From: Okapia johnstoni
Lineage: Eukaryota; Chordata; Mammalia; Artiodactyla; Giraffidae
DNA length: 64,000 nt
Reading direction: 5' to 3'
Assembly: GCA_024291935.2 (NCBI GenBank)
Contig: CM044315.1
Coordinates: 52,860,385 to 52,924,384 of the forward strand
Position numbers and translations under genes: made by a program. The notes under the pieces were generated by a model, which saw only the letters and a program-made list of their open reading frames with translations, was not told the origin of the DNA and searched no databases. How positions within the stretch are numbered: position 1 is the stretch's first letter; each line of letters starts with the position of its first letter. Below, piece by piece: positions 1 to 10,640 of this stretch.

Positions 1-240
1 ATTTCTATACTGATATTGCCATTTGACCCAACAATTAATCCAGATACAACAGGATGTATCAGTGAATGTGTAGACTCTGATTTAGCCAGAAGGAGGGAAT
101 CTAGGGCAATTCTGCCATTCACAATAGTCCTGTTTAGTGATCTGAGTCAGACCCAAATTCTTTCCTTAGCTAGGGTGGTATAATTGTTCACTTCAGTCAA
201 AGTTGGGAAAGCATTTTGGATCACCTTTTCTAATTAAACA
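1..240 (-). pseudogene. Class I ERV env, transmembrane-subunit remnant
   Basis: Read on the minus strand, this end of the window resembles the part of a retroviral transmembrane envelope subunit that runs from the heptad region into the disulfide loop. A leucine/alanine-rich stretch is followed, after a frame change, by a CX6CC-like motif. The first cysteine of the motif is replaced and the frame is broken, so no functional protein is encoded. CX6CC is typical of gammaretrovirus-like (class I) envelopes, which is why I assign that class. The rest of env would lie beyond the window edge. A chance match cannot be excluded over so short a stretch. Confidence 0.5.
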
Positions 241-892
241 GAACTATTTGTAGAAATACATGACCATAGGGTCTACATAAATAGTCATCATGCTATACCT
301 TTTGAGTATCTCATCTAAGCATTGCTTAAGCCATTATTGTTTGCTTAAAAACTTTCAGATCTCTTATAACCACCTCTAGGGTAAAAGTTACTGTGTTTGG
401 GGAAGGACTGTAAGTTAATACCTGACTTTTGCACGAGAAGTATAATTCAAGGGCCATATGTAGTAGCTCTGGCAAGAAAGTGTTGGTTACATTTGTTGAG
501 GCCCTTCCAGCATAACCTATATTAATGTGAGGGCACAGGTTTACATTGCTTCCAAAGTGTACTCTTGACTGGTTGATAGTCCTTAAGGTTCATAGTTCAA
601 ATAACTGAGTTAAGTTCTTTTTTTGAAGGGACTGCTTGCATGCAGTCTATCCAATCTGTCTTGTTTGTTGATATCACAAGCCAAGTGGCAGTTCTCTGTC
701 CCATAAAATAACAAGAGTGATGGCTATAGGGGTGAGAGTATAAGACATTTGGGGATATTGACAAGCATTTTTCACAGAGGTACAAGACCTAGGGCAACCC
801 CCTAACCTTTCTCATTGATTTCTCAGGAAATTTATGGGAAATTACAATCAAATGTCAGAGCCTTCTGATAGAGAATGGCAGACTATGTCAAG
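241..892 (-). other. Probable ERV-derived flank, unassigned
   Basis: This stretch lies between the envelope-like remnant and the 5' end of the L1. On the minus strand it reads from the LTR-like flank toward the env remnant, and one 62-codon open stretch (597-785) is all that stays open. I see no recognisable gag, pol or surface-subunit motif. It is probably the decayed interior or LTR edge of the same retroviral relic, but that is inferred from position only. Confidence 0.3.
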
Positions 893-903
893 AAGCCCTA
901 AGA
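893..903. repeat. Left target-site duplication of the L1
   Basis: The 11 bases AAGCCCTAAGA here recur exactly at 8860-8870, directly after the A-rich 3' end of the L1. This is the direct repeat produced by target-primed reverse transcription, and it fixes both ends of the insertion. Confidence 0.9.
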
Positions 904-2297
904 AAGACAGGCAAGATCGTGGAGGAATAGAATGGGGAGACCACATTCTCCCCCACAAAATCATCAAAAGATCATCTGAATGCTGAGAAACTTCCACAAA
1001 ACAACTTCTGAACGCTGATCGAGGACACCAGGCACCCAGAAAGGCAGCGCATTCTCTTCAAAAGGAGGTAGGGCAAATCATAAAAGACAAAAAGAGAGTC
1101 AAAAGAGTTAGGGCCTGAATGCCCTGAGGACAATCTGAGGGAGCTAAAGTGAGATAGCAACACAAACTGTGGGATAGCCAGAGAGAGAGAGAGAAAGAGA
1201 AGAAAACTTTCCCATGAAAGGCTGTAACCTGGCCCTCTCACAGAACAAAGGATTGAGCCAATACCAAAGGAGAGCTAGCCTGCTGCATACAGGCTTCTCC
1301 CTGCCGCCCGAGGCAGAGAGGCAGGTGCGTGACAGCCAGAACTGGAAGGCAAGAGGAAATCTCAGTCCAAGAGACAGGCACCAAACTGTGTGTAGGCTCC
1401 CAGTTACTAACCACATATTCCTAGGATCCTGGACAGTTGACATCTGCCAGGAAGGTTGCAGCCAGAGATCAGCTCCCCAGAGAAGACACACAGCATATGT
1501 GAGATGGTGCTTTAGCAGAACACCTGGGAAACTGAGTGGCCAGAACCAGGGAGGTGATTAAGACACATGGCCTACCTGGAACAGTGCACTTGCCAAGCCC
1601 CTGATCGCCTGAGCTGCTCGGACCTGGGAAGGGCACAAAATGCACGCCCAACCGAGTCTGTGACCTTGCAGAGTACCCGAGAACCTGAAACCGAGCAACT
1701 TAGACCTGGGAAGTGCACAAAAACGCAGAGTTTGCTTTGGACAGTATTCTTGCCGAGCAACCTTGAGCATGAGGAGTGTAGACCCAGAAAGCACACACCA
1801 CTGTGAGTTGGGGCAAGCCTAGTGTGGTCCATACAGTATGAGCACTCCCCACACACACCAGTGATACTTGTTTGTAGTGTTCCTCCCTTCCCACAACACA
1901 ACTGAACAAGTGAGCCTAAATAAGTGACCAGCTTTGCCCCCTTGTGTCAGGGCAGAAATTAGCCACTGAAGAGACTTAAAAACAGGAAGCCAAAATAAAC
2001 AGAGAAGAGGGAACACTCTGGAAGTGACAGGTGGAACAGATTAAAACCCTGTAGTTAACATTGACTAAGCATTGGAAGAGGCCTATAGACCTTGAGAAGA
2101 AGTACAAGCTGGAACAAGGAGCTATCTGAAACTGAACTGACCCCACACTGCCCACAACAGCTCCAGAGAAATTTGTAGATATATTTTTATTATTATCATT
2201 TTTAATTTTTTAATTTTTAAGTTCTTTATAATTAATTAAATTTTCATTTTTATAACCTACTATTACCTTGCAAGAAAAGATCCTATTTTTAAAGCAA

Positions 2298-2302
<5 letters not shown>

Positions 2303-2331
<29 letters not shown>
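2303..2331. repeat. (AT)n microsatellite in the L1 5'UTR
   Basis: An uninterrupted AT dinucleotide run of about 14 units within a T-rich part of the L1 5'UTR. It is likely to be length-variable. Confidence 0.9.
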
Positions 2332-2336
<5 letters not shown>

Positions 2337-2483
2337 TGTGATCGATTTTATTTTTTATTTTTAATGTTGCATTTTTGAGAGTCTAACCTCCATTCTAGAT
2401 TTTTAATCTTTGCTTTTTGGTATTTCTTAAGTTTTGTACCTTTAAGAATCTAATCTTCAGTATCCATTTTCACTTAGATATGT

Positions 2484-2960
2484 GATTACTGGAATGATTG
2501 CTGTCTCCACTTTTGACTCTCCCTTTCCTCCCCCAGATCACCTCTATCACTTCCCTCCCCTTTCTCTTGTCTACTCAACTCTGTGAATCTCTCTGGGTGT
2601 TCTAGGCTGTGGAGAACACTTAGGGAACTGATTACTGGCTAGATTGGTCTCTCCCCTTTTGACTCCCCTTATTCTCCTCATGGTCATCACTATCTCCTTC
2701 CTCCCTCTTCTCTTCTCTTTGTAACTCTGTGAACTTCTCTGGGTGCTCTAGACTGTTGAGAGCACATAGGGAATTGATTACTGGCTAGATTTAGCTAGAT
2801 TTAGCTAGATTAGCTAGATTTAGATTTAGCTAGATTACTGGCTCTCTCCCCTTTTGACTCCCCCTCTTCTCCTCCTGGTCACCTTCATCTCCCTTCTCCC
2901 TCTTCTCTTCTCCATATAACTCTGTGAATTTCTCTCGGTGTCCCTCAGTGTGGAGAATTT
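2484..2960 (+). repeat. Three tandem ~146-bp monomers in the L1 5'UTR
   Basis: The motif GATTACTGG recurs at 2484, 2630 and 2776, exactly 146 bases apart. It is followed by matching blocks: a CTCCCCTTTTGACTC-like motif, a pyrimidine-rich stretch, then CTCTGTGAA and a TCTGGGTG-type motif. The third unit is interrupted by a TAGATTTAGC-type minisatellite and restarts at 2833. Tandem 5'UTR monomers are known in some mammalian L1 lineages (classically mouse); here they sit inside a single ruminant copy. Confidence 0.8.
2785..2836 (+). repeat. (TAGATTTAGC)n minisatellite
   Basis: About five imperfect copies of a 10-12 base unit (TAGATTTAGC and TAGATTAGC variants) expand the start of the third 5'UTR monomer by 57 bases. 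Confidence 0.85.
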
Positions 2961-3472
2961 TTTCACCACTAACCTAGATGTTTTATCATCTGTGCTGTAT
3001 GGGTGGAGAAGTCTTGAGGCTACTGTAAGAATAAGACTGAAGACCAGAGACAGGAGGCTTAAATACAAAACCTGAGAACACCAAAGAACTCCTGATTCCA
3101 AGGAACATTAATAAACAAAAGCTCATCCAAAAGTCTCCCATATCTACACTTAAACCAAGCTCAACCCAAGATCCAACAAGTTCCAGAGCAAGACATACCA
3201 CACTAATGCTCCAGCAATGCAGGAGCATTAAAATACAGGCTGCCAAAAGCATTGCCAAACCCATAGATACTGCAAAACTTGACACTTCATTGCACTCCAG
3301 AGAGAAAAGATCCAGCTCTACCCACCAGAACAGAGATGCAAGCTCCCGAAACCAGGAAGGCTTGACAAGCCACTAGTCCAACCCACTCAAAGGGAGCCAG
3401 CTCCACAATAAAGAGGAATAACAAACTTCAAGCATACAGAAAGTCCACCCCAAACATAGCAATCTAAACAAA

Positions 3473-4439
3473 ACGAAAAGGCAGAGAAATATTCAGCAGG
3501 TAAAGGAACATGATAAATGCCCACCAAACCAAACAAAAGAGGAGGAGATAGGGAGTGTATCTGAAAAAGAATTCAGAATAATGATAGGAAAGATGATCCA
3601 AAATCTTGAAAACAAAAGGAGTTACAGATAAATAGACTAGAGGCAAGGATTGAGAAGACGTAAGAAATGTTTAACAAGGACCTAGAAGAAATAAAAAAGA
3701 GTCAATAAATAAAGAATAATGCAATAACTGAGATCAAAAACACTTTTGAGTGAAACAACAGTAGAATTACTGAGGCAGAAGATAGGATAAGTGAGGTGGA
3801 AGATAGAATGGTGGAAATAAATGAAGCAGAGAGGAAAAAAGAAAAAGGAATTAAAAGAAATGAGGACAACCTCAGAGACCTCTGGGACAATGTTAAACAT
3901 GCCAACATTTGAATCATAGGAGTCTCAGAAGAAGAAGACAAAAAGAAAAGGCATGAGAAAATACTTGAGGAGATAATAGTTGAAAACTTCCCCAAAATGG
4001 GGAAGAAAATAGCCAACCAAGTCCAAGAAACCAAGGGAGTCCCAAACAGGATAAACTGAAGAGGAAACACCCCAAGAACATATTAATCAAATTAACAAGG
4101 ATCAAACACAAAGAGCAAATATTAAAAGCAGCAAGGGAAAAGCAACAAATAACACACAAGGGGATCCCCACAAGGATAGCAGCTGATCTTTCAATAGAAA
4201 CTCTTCAGACTAGAAGGGAATGGCAGGACATACTTAAAGTGATGAAAGAGCAAAACCTACAACACAGATTACTACACCCAGCAAAGATCTCATTCAGATA
4301 TGAAGGAGAAGTCAACAGCTTTACAGACAAGCAAAAAGCTGAGAAAATTCAGCACCACCAAACCAGCTCTTCAACAAATGCTAAAGGATTTTTTTTCTCT
4401 AGACAGGAAACACAGAAAGGGTTTATCAAATCAAACTGA
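3473..4439 (+). pseudogene. L1 ORF1 relic (RNA-binding chaperone)
   Basis: In a live L1, ORF1 encodes a coiled-coil, RRM-containing RNA-binding protein that packages the L1 transcript in the cytoplasm. The frame here is broken. The expected initiator appears as ACG at 3473-3475 (inference, from the family context before an AAAAGGCAGAG-like stretch). The lysine/glutamate-rich coiled-coil part (about 3540-3860) carries stops, as does the middle. The longest intact piece is the C-terminal domain, 4239-4439, reading RLLHPAKISFRYEGE. ORF1 ends about 15 bases before ORF2, the usual close spacing in L1. No functional product is expected. Confidence 0.85.
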
Positions 4440-4453
4440 AAACAACAAAGTAA

Positions 4454-7400
4454 ATGGCAATGGGATTATACTTATCAATAATTACCTTAAATGTAAATGG
4501 GATGAATGCCCCAAACAAAAGACAAAGACTGGCTGAATGGATACAAAAACAAGACCCCTATATATGCTGTCTTCAAGAGACCTACCTCAAAACAGGGGAC
4601 ACATACAGACTGAAAGTGAAGGGCTGGAAAAAGGTATTTCATGCAAATGGAGACCAAAAGAAAGCAAGAGTAGCAATACTCCTATCAGATAAAATAGACT
4701 TTGGAATAAAGGCTGTGAAAAGAGACAGGGAAGGATACTACATAAGAATCAAAGGATCAATCCAAGAAGATATAACAATTATAAATATATATGCACTCAA
4801 CATAGGAACACAGCAATATGTAAGGCAAATATTAAAAAGTATGAAAGGGGAAATTAACAGTAGCACAATAATAGTGGGAGACTTTAATACCCACTCACAC
4901 CTATGGATAGATGAACCAAAAAGAAAATATGCAAGGAAACACAAACTTTAAATGATGCAATGGACCACTTAGACCTAATTGATATCTATAGGACATTTCA
5001 CCTGAAAACAATGAATTTCATCTTCTCAAATACACACAGAACATTCTTCAGGATAGATCACATCCTGGGCCATAAATCTAGCCTTGGTAAATTCAAAAAA
5101 ATTGAAATCATTTCAAGCATCTTTTCTGATCACAATCTGGTAAGATTAGATGTCAACTGTAGGAAAAAAAAACTATTAAAAATACAAACATATGGAGGCT
5201 AACAACACATTTCTGAATAACCAAAAAATCACAGAAGAAATCAAAAAAGAAATCAAAACATGCAAGAGACAAATTAAAATGAAAACACAACAACCCAAAA
5301 CCTATGGGATTCAGTAAAAGCAGTGCTAAGGGGAAAGTTCATAGCAATACAAGCTTACCTCAAGAAACAGGAGATAAATCAAATACATAACCTAACTTTA
5401 CACCTAAAGCAACTAGAAAAGGAAGAAATGAAGAACTAAGTGTTAGTAGAGGGAAAGAAATCATAAAAATTAGGGCAGAAATAAATGAAAAAGAAACAAA
5501 GGAGACCATAGCAAAAATCAACAAAGCTAAAAACTGGTTCTTTGAGAAGATAAATAAAATAGACAAACCATTAGCCAGACTCATCAAGAAAAAAAGGGAG
5601 AAGAATCAAATCAACAAAATTAGAAATGAAAATGGAGAAATTGCAACAGGCAACACAGAAATACAAAGGATCATAAGAGACTACTATCAGCAACGATATG
5701 ACCATAAAATGGACAACTTGGAAGAAATGGACAAATTCTTAGAAAAGTATAACCTTCCAAAACTGAAACAGGAAGAAATAGAAAATTTTAACAGACCCAC
5801 TACAAGCACAGAAATACCAACTGTAATAAAAAATATTCCAACAAACGACCAGAACCACCAGATGGCTTCCCAGGAGAATTCTACCAAAAATTTAGACAAG
5901 AGCTAATACCTATCTTACTCAAACTCTTCCAGAAAATTTCAGAGGAAGGTAAACTGCCAAACTCATTCTATGAGGTCACCATCACCCAAATACCAAAACC
6001 AGACAAAGATGCCACAAAAAAAAGAAAACTTCAGGCAAATATCACTGATGAACATAGATGCAAAAATCCTCAACAAAATTCTAGCATACAGAATCCAACA
6101 CCATATTAAAAAGATCATACATCATGACCAAGTGGGCTTTATCCCAGGGATGCAAGGATTCTTCACATTTGCAAATCAATCAATGTGATACCCTACATTA
6201 TCAAACTGAAAGATAAAAACCTTATGATTATCTCAGTAGATGCAGAGAAAGCCTTTGACAAAATTCAACATCCATTTATGATAAAAGCCCTCCAGCAAGC
6301 AGGCATAGAAGGAACATACCTCAACATAATAAAAGCCATATATGATAAACCCACAGCAAAAATTATCCTCAATGGTGAAAAATTGAAAGCATTTCCCTTA
6401 AAGTCAGGAACAAGACAAGGATGCCCACTCTCACCACTACTATTCAACATAGTTTTGGAAGTTTTGGTCACAGCAATCAGAGCAGAAAAATAAATAAGAG
6501 GAATCCAAATTGGGAAAGAAGAAGTAAAACTCTCACTGTTTGCAGATGACATGATCCTCTACATAGAAAACCCTAAAGACACCACCAGAAAATTACTAGA
6601 GTTAATCAATGAATACAGTAAAGTTTCAGGATATAAAATTAATACACAGAAATCTGTTGCATTCCTATACACTAGCAATGAGAAAACAGAAAGAGAAATT
6701 AAGGAAACAATTCCATTCACCATTTCAACAAACAGAATAAAATAGGAATAAATCTACCTAAAGAAACAAAAGACTATAAACAGAAAACTGTAAAACACTG
6801 ATGAAAGAAATCAAAGAGGACACAAATAGATGGAGAGATATACCACATTCATGGATCAGAAGAATTAATACTGTGAAAATGAGTATATTACTCAAAGCGA
6901 TCTATAGATTCAATGCAATCCCTATCAAGCTACCAAAGGTATTTTTCATAGAACTAGAAAAAATAATTGCACAATTTGTATGGAAATATAAAAAATCTCG
7001 AATAACCAAAGCAATCTTGAGAAAGAAGAATGGGGTCAACCTGCCTGACTTCAGACTATACTACAAACTACAGTCATCAGGACAGTATGGTACTGGCACA
7101 AAGACAGAAACATAGATCAGTGGAACAAAATAGAAAGCCCAGAGACAAAGCCAGGCACCTCTGGACACCTTGTCTTTGACAAAGGAGGCAAGACTATATA
7201 ATGGCTAAAAGACAATCTCTTTAACAAGTGTTGCTGGGAAAACTGGTCAACCTCCTGTAAAAGAATGAAATGGAACACTTTCTAACACCATACAAAAAAA
7301 TAAAGTCAAAATGGATTAATGATCTGAATGTAAACCAGAAACTATAAAACTCCTAGAGGAAAACATAGGCAAAACACTTGCCAACATAAATCACAGCAGG

Positions 7401-8200
7401 ATCTTCTATGACCCACCTCCCAGTGTAACAGAAATTAAAGCAAAAGTAAACATATTGAGCCTATTAAACTTAAAAGCTTTTGCACAATGACGCAAGGTGA
7501 AAATACAGCCTTTAGAATGGGAGAAAATAACAGCAAACAAAGCAACTGACAAAGAATTAATCTCAAAAATATACAAGCACCTCATGCAGCTCAATACCAG
7601 AAAATTAAATGACCCAATCAAACAACAGGCCCAAGAACTAAACAGAAATTTCTTCAAAGAACACCTACAGATGGCTAAGAAACACATGAAAAGATGCTCA
7701 ACATCACTCATTATCAGAGAAATGCAAATCAAAACCACAATAAGGTACCATTTCACGCTGGTCAGAATGGCTGCTATCAAAAAGTCTACAAACAATAAAT
7801 GCTGGAGAGGGTGCAGAGAAAAGGGAACCCTCTTACACTACTGGTGGGAATGCAAACTAATACAGCCACTATGGAGAACAGTGTGGAGATTCCTTAAAAA
7901 ACTGGAAATAGAACTGCCATATGACCCAGCAATCCCATTGTTGGGCATACACACTGAGGAAACCAGAATTGAAAGAGAAACATGTAACCCAATATTCATT
8001 GCAGCACTGTTTACAATAGCCAGGAAGCAACCTAGATGTCCATTGGCAAATGAATGGATAAGAAAGCTGTGGTACGTATACACAATGGAATATTACTCAG
8101 CTATTAAAAAGAATACATTTGAAGCAGTTCCAGTGAGGTGGATGAACCTGGAGCCTATTATACAGAGTGAAGTAAGTCATAAAGTAAAACACCAATACAG
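4454..8200 (+). pseudogene. L1 ORF2 relic (endonuclease-reverse transcriptase)
   Basis: ORF2 of a live L1 encodes an apurinic-type endonuclease, a reverse transcriptase and a cysteine-rich C-terminus that copy L1 RNA into the target site. Here the frame is broken into pieces. Endonuclease: 4454-4951 (start MAMGLYLSIITLNVNGMN, with the LQET and GDFNT motifs) and 4960-5202 (DHILGHK and SDHNLV). Reverse transcriptase: 5970-6188, 6185-6493 ([11 protein letters not shown], then [14 protein letters not shown]) and the FADDMILY active-site motif at about 6539-6565, after an in-frame stop at 6491. Further pieces lie at 6801-7115. The C-terminus is 7497 onward, with a CX3CX7HX4C cysteine/histidine cluster (CWRGC... 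H...C). A BOV-A2 SINE cuts the last codons. The endonuclease and polymerase motifs are clear but cannot be made as one protein. Confidence 0.95.
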
Positions 8201-8203
8201 TAT
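8192..8203. repeat. Left TSD of the nested BOV-A2
   Basis: CCAATACAGTAT occurs here and again at 8478-8489, exactly flanking the SINE. Confidence 0.9.
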
Positions 8204-8477
8204 GCTGCTGCTGCTGCTAAGTTGCTTCAGTCGTGTCTGACTCTGTGGGACCCCATAGACGGCAGCCCACCAGGCTCCGCCATCCCTGGGGTTCTCCAGG
8301 CAAGAATACTGGAGTGGGTTGCCATTTCCTTCTCCAGTGCATGAAAGGGAAAAGTGAAAGTGAAGTCGTTCAGTCATCTGACTCTTAGCGACCCCATGGG
8401 CTGTAGCCTACCAGGCTCCTTCGTCTATGGGATTTTCCAGGCAAGAGTACTGGAGTTGGGTGCCATTGCCTTCTCTG
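8204..8477 (-). mobile_element. BOV-A2 SINE nested in L1 ORF2
   Basis: A dimer of two Bov-A monomers, about 120 bases each. On the plus strand it begins with the reverse complement of the (AGC)n tail (CTG repeats), so the element lies on the minus strand. A perfect 12-bp target-site duplication (8192-8203 and 8478-8489) proves insertion after the L1. BOV-A2 is BovB-derived and non-autonomous, mobilised by BovB by family knowledge. The insertion happens to keep the upstream L1 frame open for 12 more codons ([11 protein letters not shown], then stop at 8240). Confidence 0.93.
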
Positions 8478-8489
8478 CCAATACAGTAT

Positions 8490-8859
8490 ATTAAGGCATA
8501 TATATGGAATTTAGAAAGATGGTAGCCATGACCCTATATGTGAGACAGCAAAAGAGACACAGGTATAAAGAACAGATTTTTGGACTCTGTGGGAGAAGCT
8601 GAGGTAAGATGATTTGAGAGAATAGAAATGAAACATGTATATTACCATATGTGAAATAGATAGTTCACTGCATGAAACAGAGCACTCAAAGCCAGTGCAC
8701 TGGGACAACCCTGATGGATGGAATAGGGAGGAAGGTAGGAGAGGGGTTCAGGATGGGGTCACATGTACACCCATGGCTGATTCATTTCAATGTATGGCAA
8801 AACCACTACACTATTGCAATGTAATTAGCCTTCAATTAAAATAAATAATTAACCAAAAA
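8490..8859 (+). other. L1 3'UTR and A-rich end
   Basis: L1 3'UTR sequence resumes after the SINE (TATATATGGAATTTAGAAAG) and runs to the terminal AATTAAAATAAATAATTAACC and A-run. The AATAAA-like motif just before the end is consistent with a polyadenylation signal. Confidence 0.85.
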
Positions 8860-8870
8860 AAGCCCTAAGA
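8860..8870. repeat. Right TSD of the L1
   Basis: Exact copy of AAGCCCTAAGA at 893-903. Confidence 0.9.
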
Positions 8871-9520
8871 CCACTCTAAGCCATAGTGATTTGCTACAAT
8901 GACTCACAGGACTCAAAAAAAACTGTTATACTCAAAGTTGCAGTTTATTACAATGAGAGGATACCAATCAAAATCCGTAAAGGGTAAGACACATGAGTCA
9001 AGGTCCTGAAAAAAGCAGGCAAAAGCTTTCAGTTTCATCCAGGGGAGTTTCATGAAGATGTACTTAACTATCCCAGCAAAGTTGCCTGACAATATGTGTG
9101 AAAGGTCACCAAGCAGGAAAGTTAAACCAAGTTTGAATGTCCAGAGTTTTTAAAAAGATCCTGGAAAGGACAGGGAAGACTGACGTGCTGCGATTCATGG
9201 AGTCCCAAAGAGTCGGCCACGACTGAGTGACTGAACTAAACTGGAAAGGTAAGTGAAGGAGATTAAGCCAACTTTTGGAAAGATTCAAAAGTTGGGCATA
9301 TAATGGTAGTCACTGCAATATAAACAGATTCCTTTACTTTGGTGCCCAGTCTATAATGGTGGATATATTTCCAGGTTTTGTAGGATGATGGATTAAAAGC
9401 AACAGTGGTGGCCACTCTGGGTGGCACAGTCTCTATCAGTAACATTATTTTAATAACTTTCATCAAGGAATGAATGCTTACTGTGGATAACCATCCGAGT
9501 GACACAGACAAGTTGATGTC
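8871..9520 (-). mobile_element. ERV LTR-like relic, minus strand
   Basis: On the minus strand this reads like the R-U5 end of a retroviral LTR. An AATAAAC polyadenylation-type signal (about 8952) is followed by a GAGT..TGTGAGTCATT-type stretch common in mammalian LTR ends, which then runs into the L1 target site. Because L1 split the locus, 241-892 may continue the same relic. An 82-codon open stretch at 9263-9511 (minus) has no family I can name. A 71-bp BovB end is inserted at 9170-9240. LTR family not determined. Confidence 0.4.
9170..9240 (+). mobile_element. 71-bp BovB 3'-end insertion
   Basis: Contains only the last 71 bases of BovB, ending in GACTGAGTGACTGAACTAAA. A perfect 9-bp target-site duplication, CTGGAAAGG (9161-9169 and 9241-9249), shows that it is a genuine, severely 5'-truncated insertion and not the relic of a longer one. 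Confidence 0.85.
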
Positions 9521-10310
9521 TTTAATCTATCAGTCTGAAGTATTCTAATTTGAAAACAAAACAAGATATAAGCAAGAGCCCATGAATCAATAAAATATAA
9601 TATGTTCCATTAAGGGAAATATTGGCCAGGGTAAGAAAAATGAACTTGAGTTCTGCCTACTGCATGAAATGGCAACATACTTTTTTAGTTCTAAATAGCT
9701 GGTAATGAATGGGAACAGTGGCAGTAGCTTAGTGGACAAAATTCGTGTTCAGTTTAGCCAACCCAGACCCAGACATTTACAATAACTTCTGTGAATCAAA
9801 GGTCTTACTGAGGTGGCAGGTCTGTTTCCGAAAGCAAAATGATTGGAAATTTTCACACAAACACCTAAGGACTACATTTTTATGTAAAATTGTAGTACCC
9901 TGGAGGTCAATTGTATTCTTGAATATGCGTTTTGCAGAGAAGCTTTTTGGTCCTTCTCACCTCTTAGTCTGAATTGGCCTACCCCAAATTGAGAATATCA
10001 GCCTGGATAAACACAAAACCTTGATAGGTTAGGTAGTTTGTTTTGATTAACTAAGTGATAAATTAAATGGTGTCTCTGGATCTGCTTCCCCAGGCTCTAA
10101 TAAAGAAAATCATCAGTCAGAGAGACCTATAGCTCTCTGACTATAGGGTCAGAGACAAACTCTAAAAACAAAAGGTCTTTAGAGTTGTGATGTTCCAATG
10201 ATACTGATATTACTCTCTATACAATCCTTCCAGATAAGGATAATCCCCTCTGAATATTACGAAATTCACACTAAACAGTGAAAAATACAAATATACATTA
10301 AATTGGGCAA
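9521..10310. other. Unassigned noncoding DNA
   Basis: No element or gene recognised. Open frames here (for example 9745-9972 plus) show no protein family. A tandem duplication of about 20 bases (GGTCAGAGA/CTCTCTGACTATAG-type) lies near 10115-10150. Part of this may be further decayed retroviral DNA, but I see no motif to support that. Confidence 0.4.
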
Positions 10311-10318
10311 AGAGCTCT
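10311..10318. repeat. Left TSD of a split Bov-tA SINE
   Basis: AGAGCTCT is repeated at 13989-13996, on the far side of the whole BovB/Bov-tA composite. Confidence 0.75.
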
Positions 10319-10377
10319 AAAGTGAAGTGAAAGTCATTCATTGGTGTCCTAACTGTTTGCCACTCCATGGACAGTAT
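10319..10377 (-). mobile_element. Bov-tA SINE, 3' part (split by BovB)
   Basis: Minus-strand SINE tail, starting GTGAAGTGAAAGTCATTCA and ending at CCATGGACAGTATAG. It stops where the matching fragment at 13735-13988 starts, apart from about 7 missing bases. The two parts share orientation and an outer 8-bp TSD, so they are one SINE cut by a later insertion. Confidence 0.75.
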
Positions 10378-10505
10378 AGTTCAGTTCAGTCACTCAGTTG
10401 TGTCCGACTCTTTGTGACCACATGGACTGCAGCATATCAGGCTTCTCTGTCCATCACCAACTCCTGGGGCTTGCTCAAACTCATGCCCATTGAGTTGGTA
10501 ATGTC
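10378..10505 (-). mobile_element. BovB 3' end (distal copy of the composite)
   Basis: The last ~128 bases of BovB in antisense, starting with the reverse complement of the (ACTGA)n tail. It is followed by 135 bases of non-BovB DNA and then a second, near-complete BovB in the same orientation. See the finding on 3' transduction. Confidence 0.85.
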
Positions 10506-10640
10506 AACTCAAGAGTAACTGTTTCTATATATCACCATAATACTAAAACAATTTTTAATATCCTAATAATTAGAAATGAGAAGCAATTTCTCAGTGTTTT
10601 TAATGGGAAAAAGAAATTTATAGTTAGTTTAAGTTTAAAA
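10506..10640. other. Non-repeat spacer, candidate 3'-transduced DNA
   Basis: An A+T-rich segment of 135 bases with no BovB or SINE similarity, trapped between two BovB 3' ends. Because the outer SINE TSD encloses it, it most likely arrived with the BovB insertion. Confidence 0.5.

Larger units (their letters stand above)
904..3472 (+). promoter_or_regulatory. L1 5'UTR (internal promoter region)
   Basis: About 2.6 kb precede ORF1. L1 5'UTRs carry the internal RNA polymerase II promoter, so this is the regulatory part of the element by family knowledge; no activity is shown. Several overlapping open stretches of 60-115 codons on both strands at 972-2016 have no protein resemblance and are products of composition. 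The region contains a GA-rich run near 1179-1205, an AT microsatellite, and a block of about 146-bp monomers at 2484-2960. Promoter function today is doubtful given the age and decay of the element. Confidence 0.7.
904..8859 (+). mobile_element. Full-length ruminant L1 LINE, inactive
   Basis: A complete non-LTR retrotransposon of the ruminant L1 type. In order it has a long 5'UTR (904-3472), an ORF1 relic (about 3473-4439), an ORF2 relic (4454 to about 8200), a short 3'UTR and an A-rich end. A perfect 11-bp target-site duplication (893-903 and 8860-8870) brackets it, so it is one full-length insertion. Both reading frames carry several stops and frameshifts, so it cannot retrotranspose. A BOV-A2 SINE (8204-8477) later inserted at the 3' end of ORF2. 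The host site is an older retroviral relic. Element identity is very secure; the exact subfamily needs alignment. Confidence 0.95.

Noticed and set aside
972..2016. Several overlapping 60-115 codon frames on both strands
   Set aside because: They lie in the L1 5'UTR, overlap one another on opposite strands and show no protein family.
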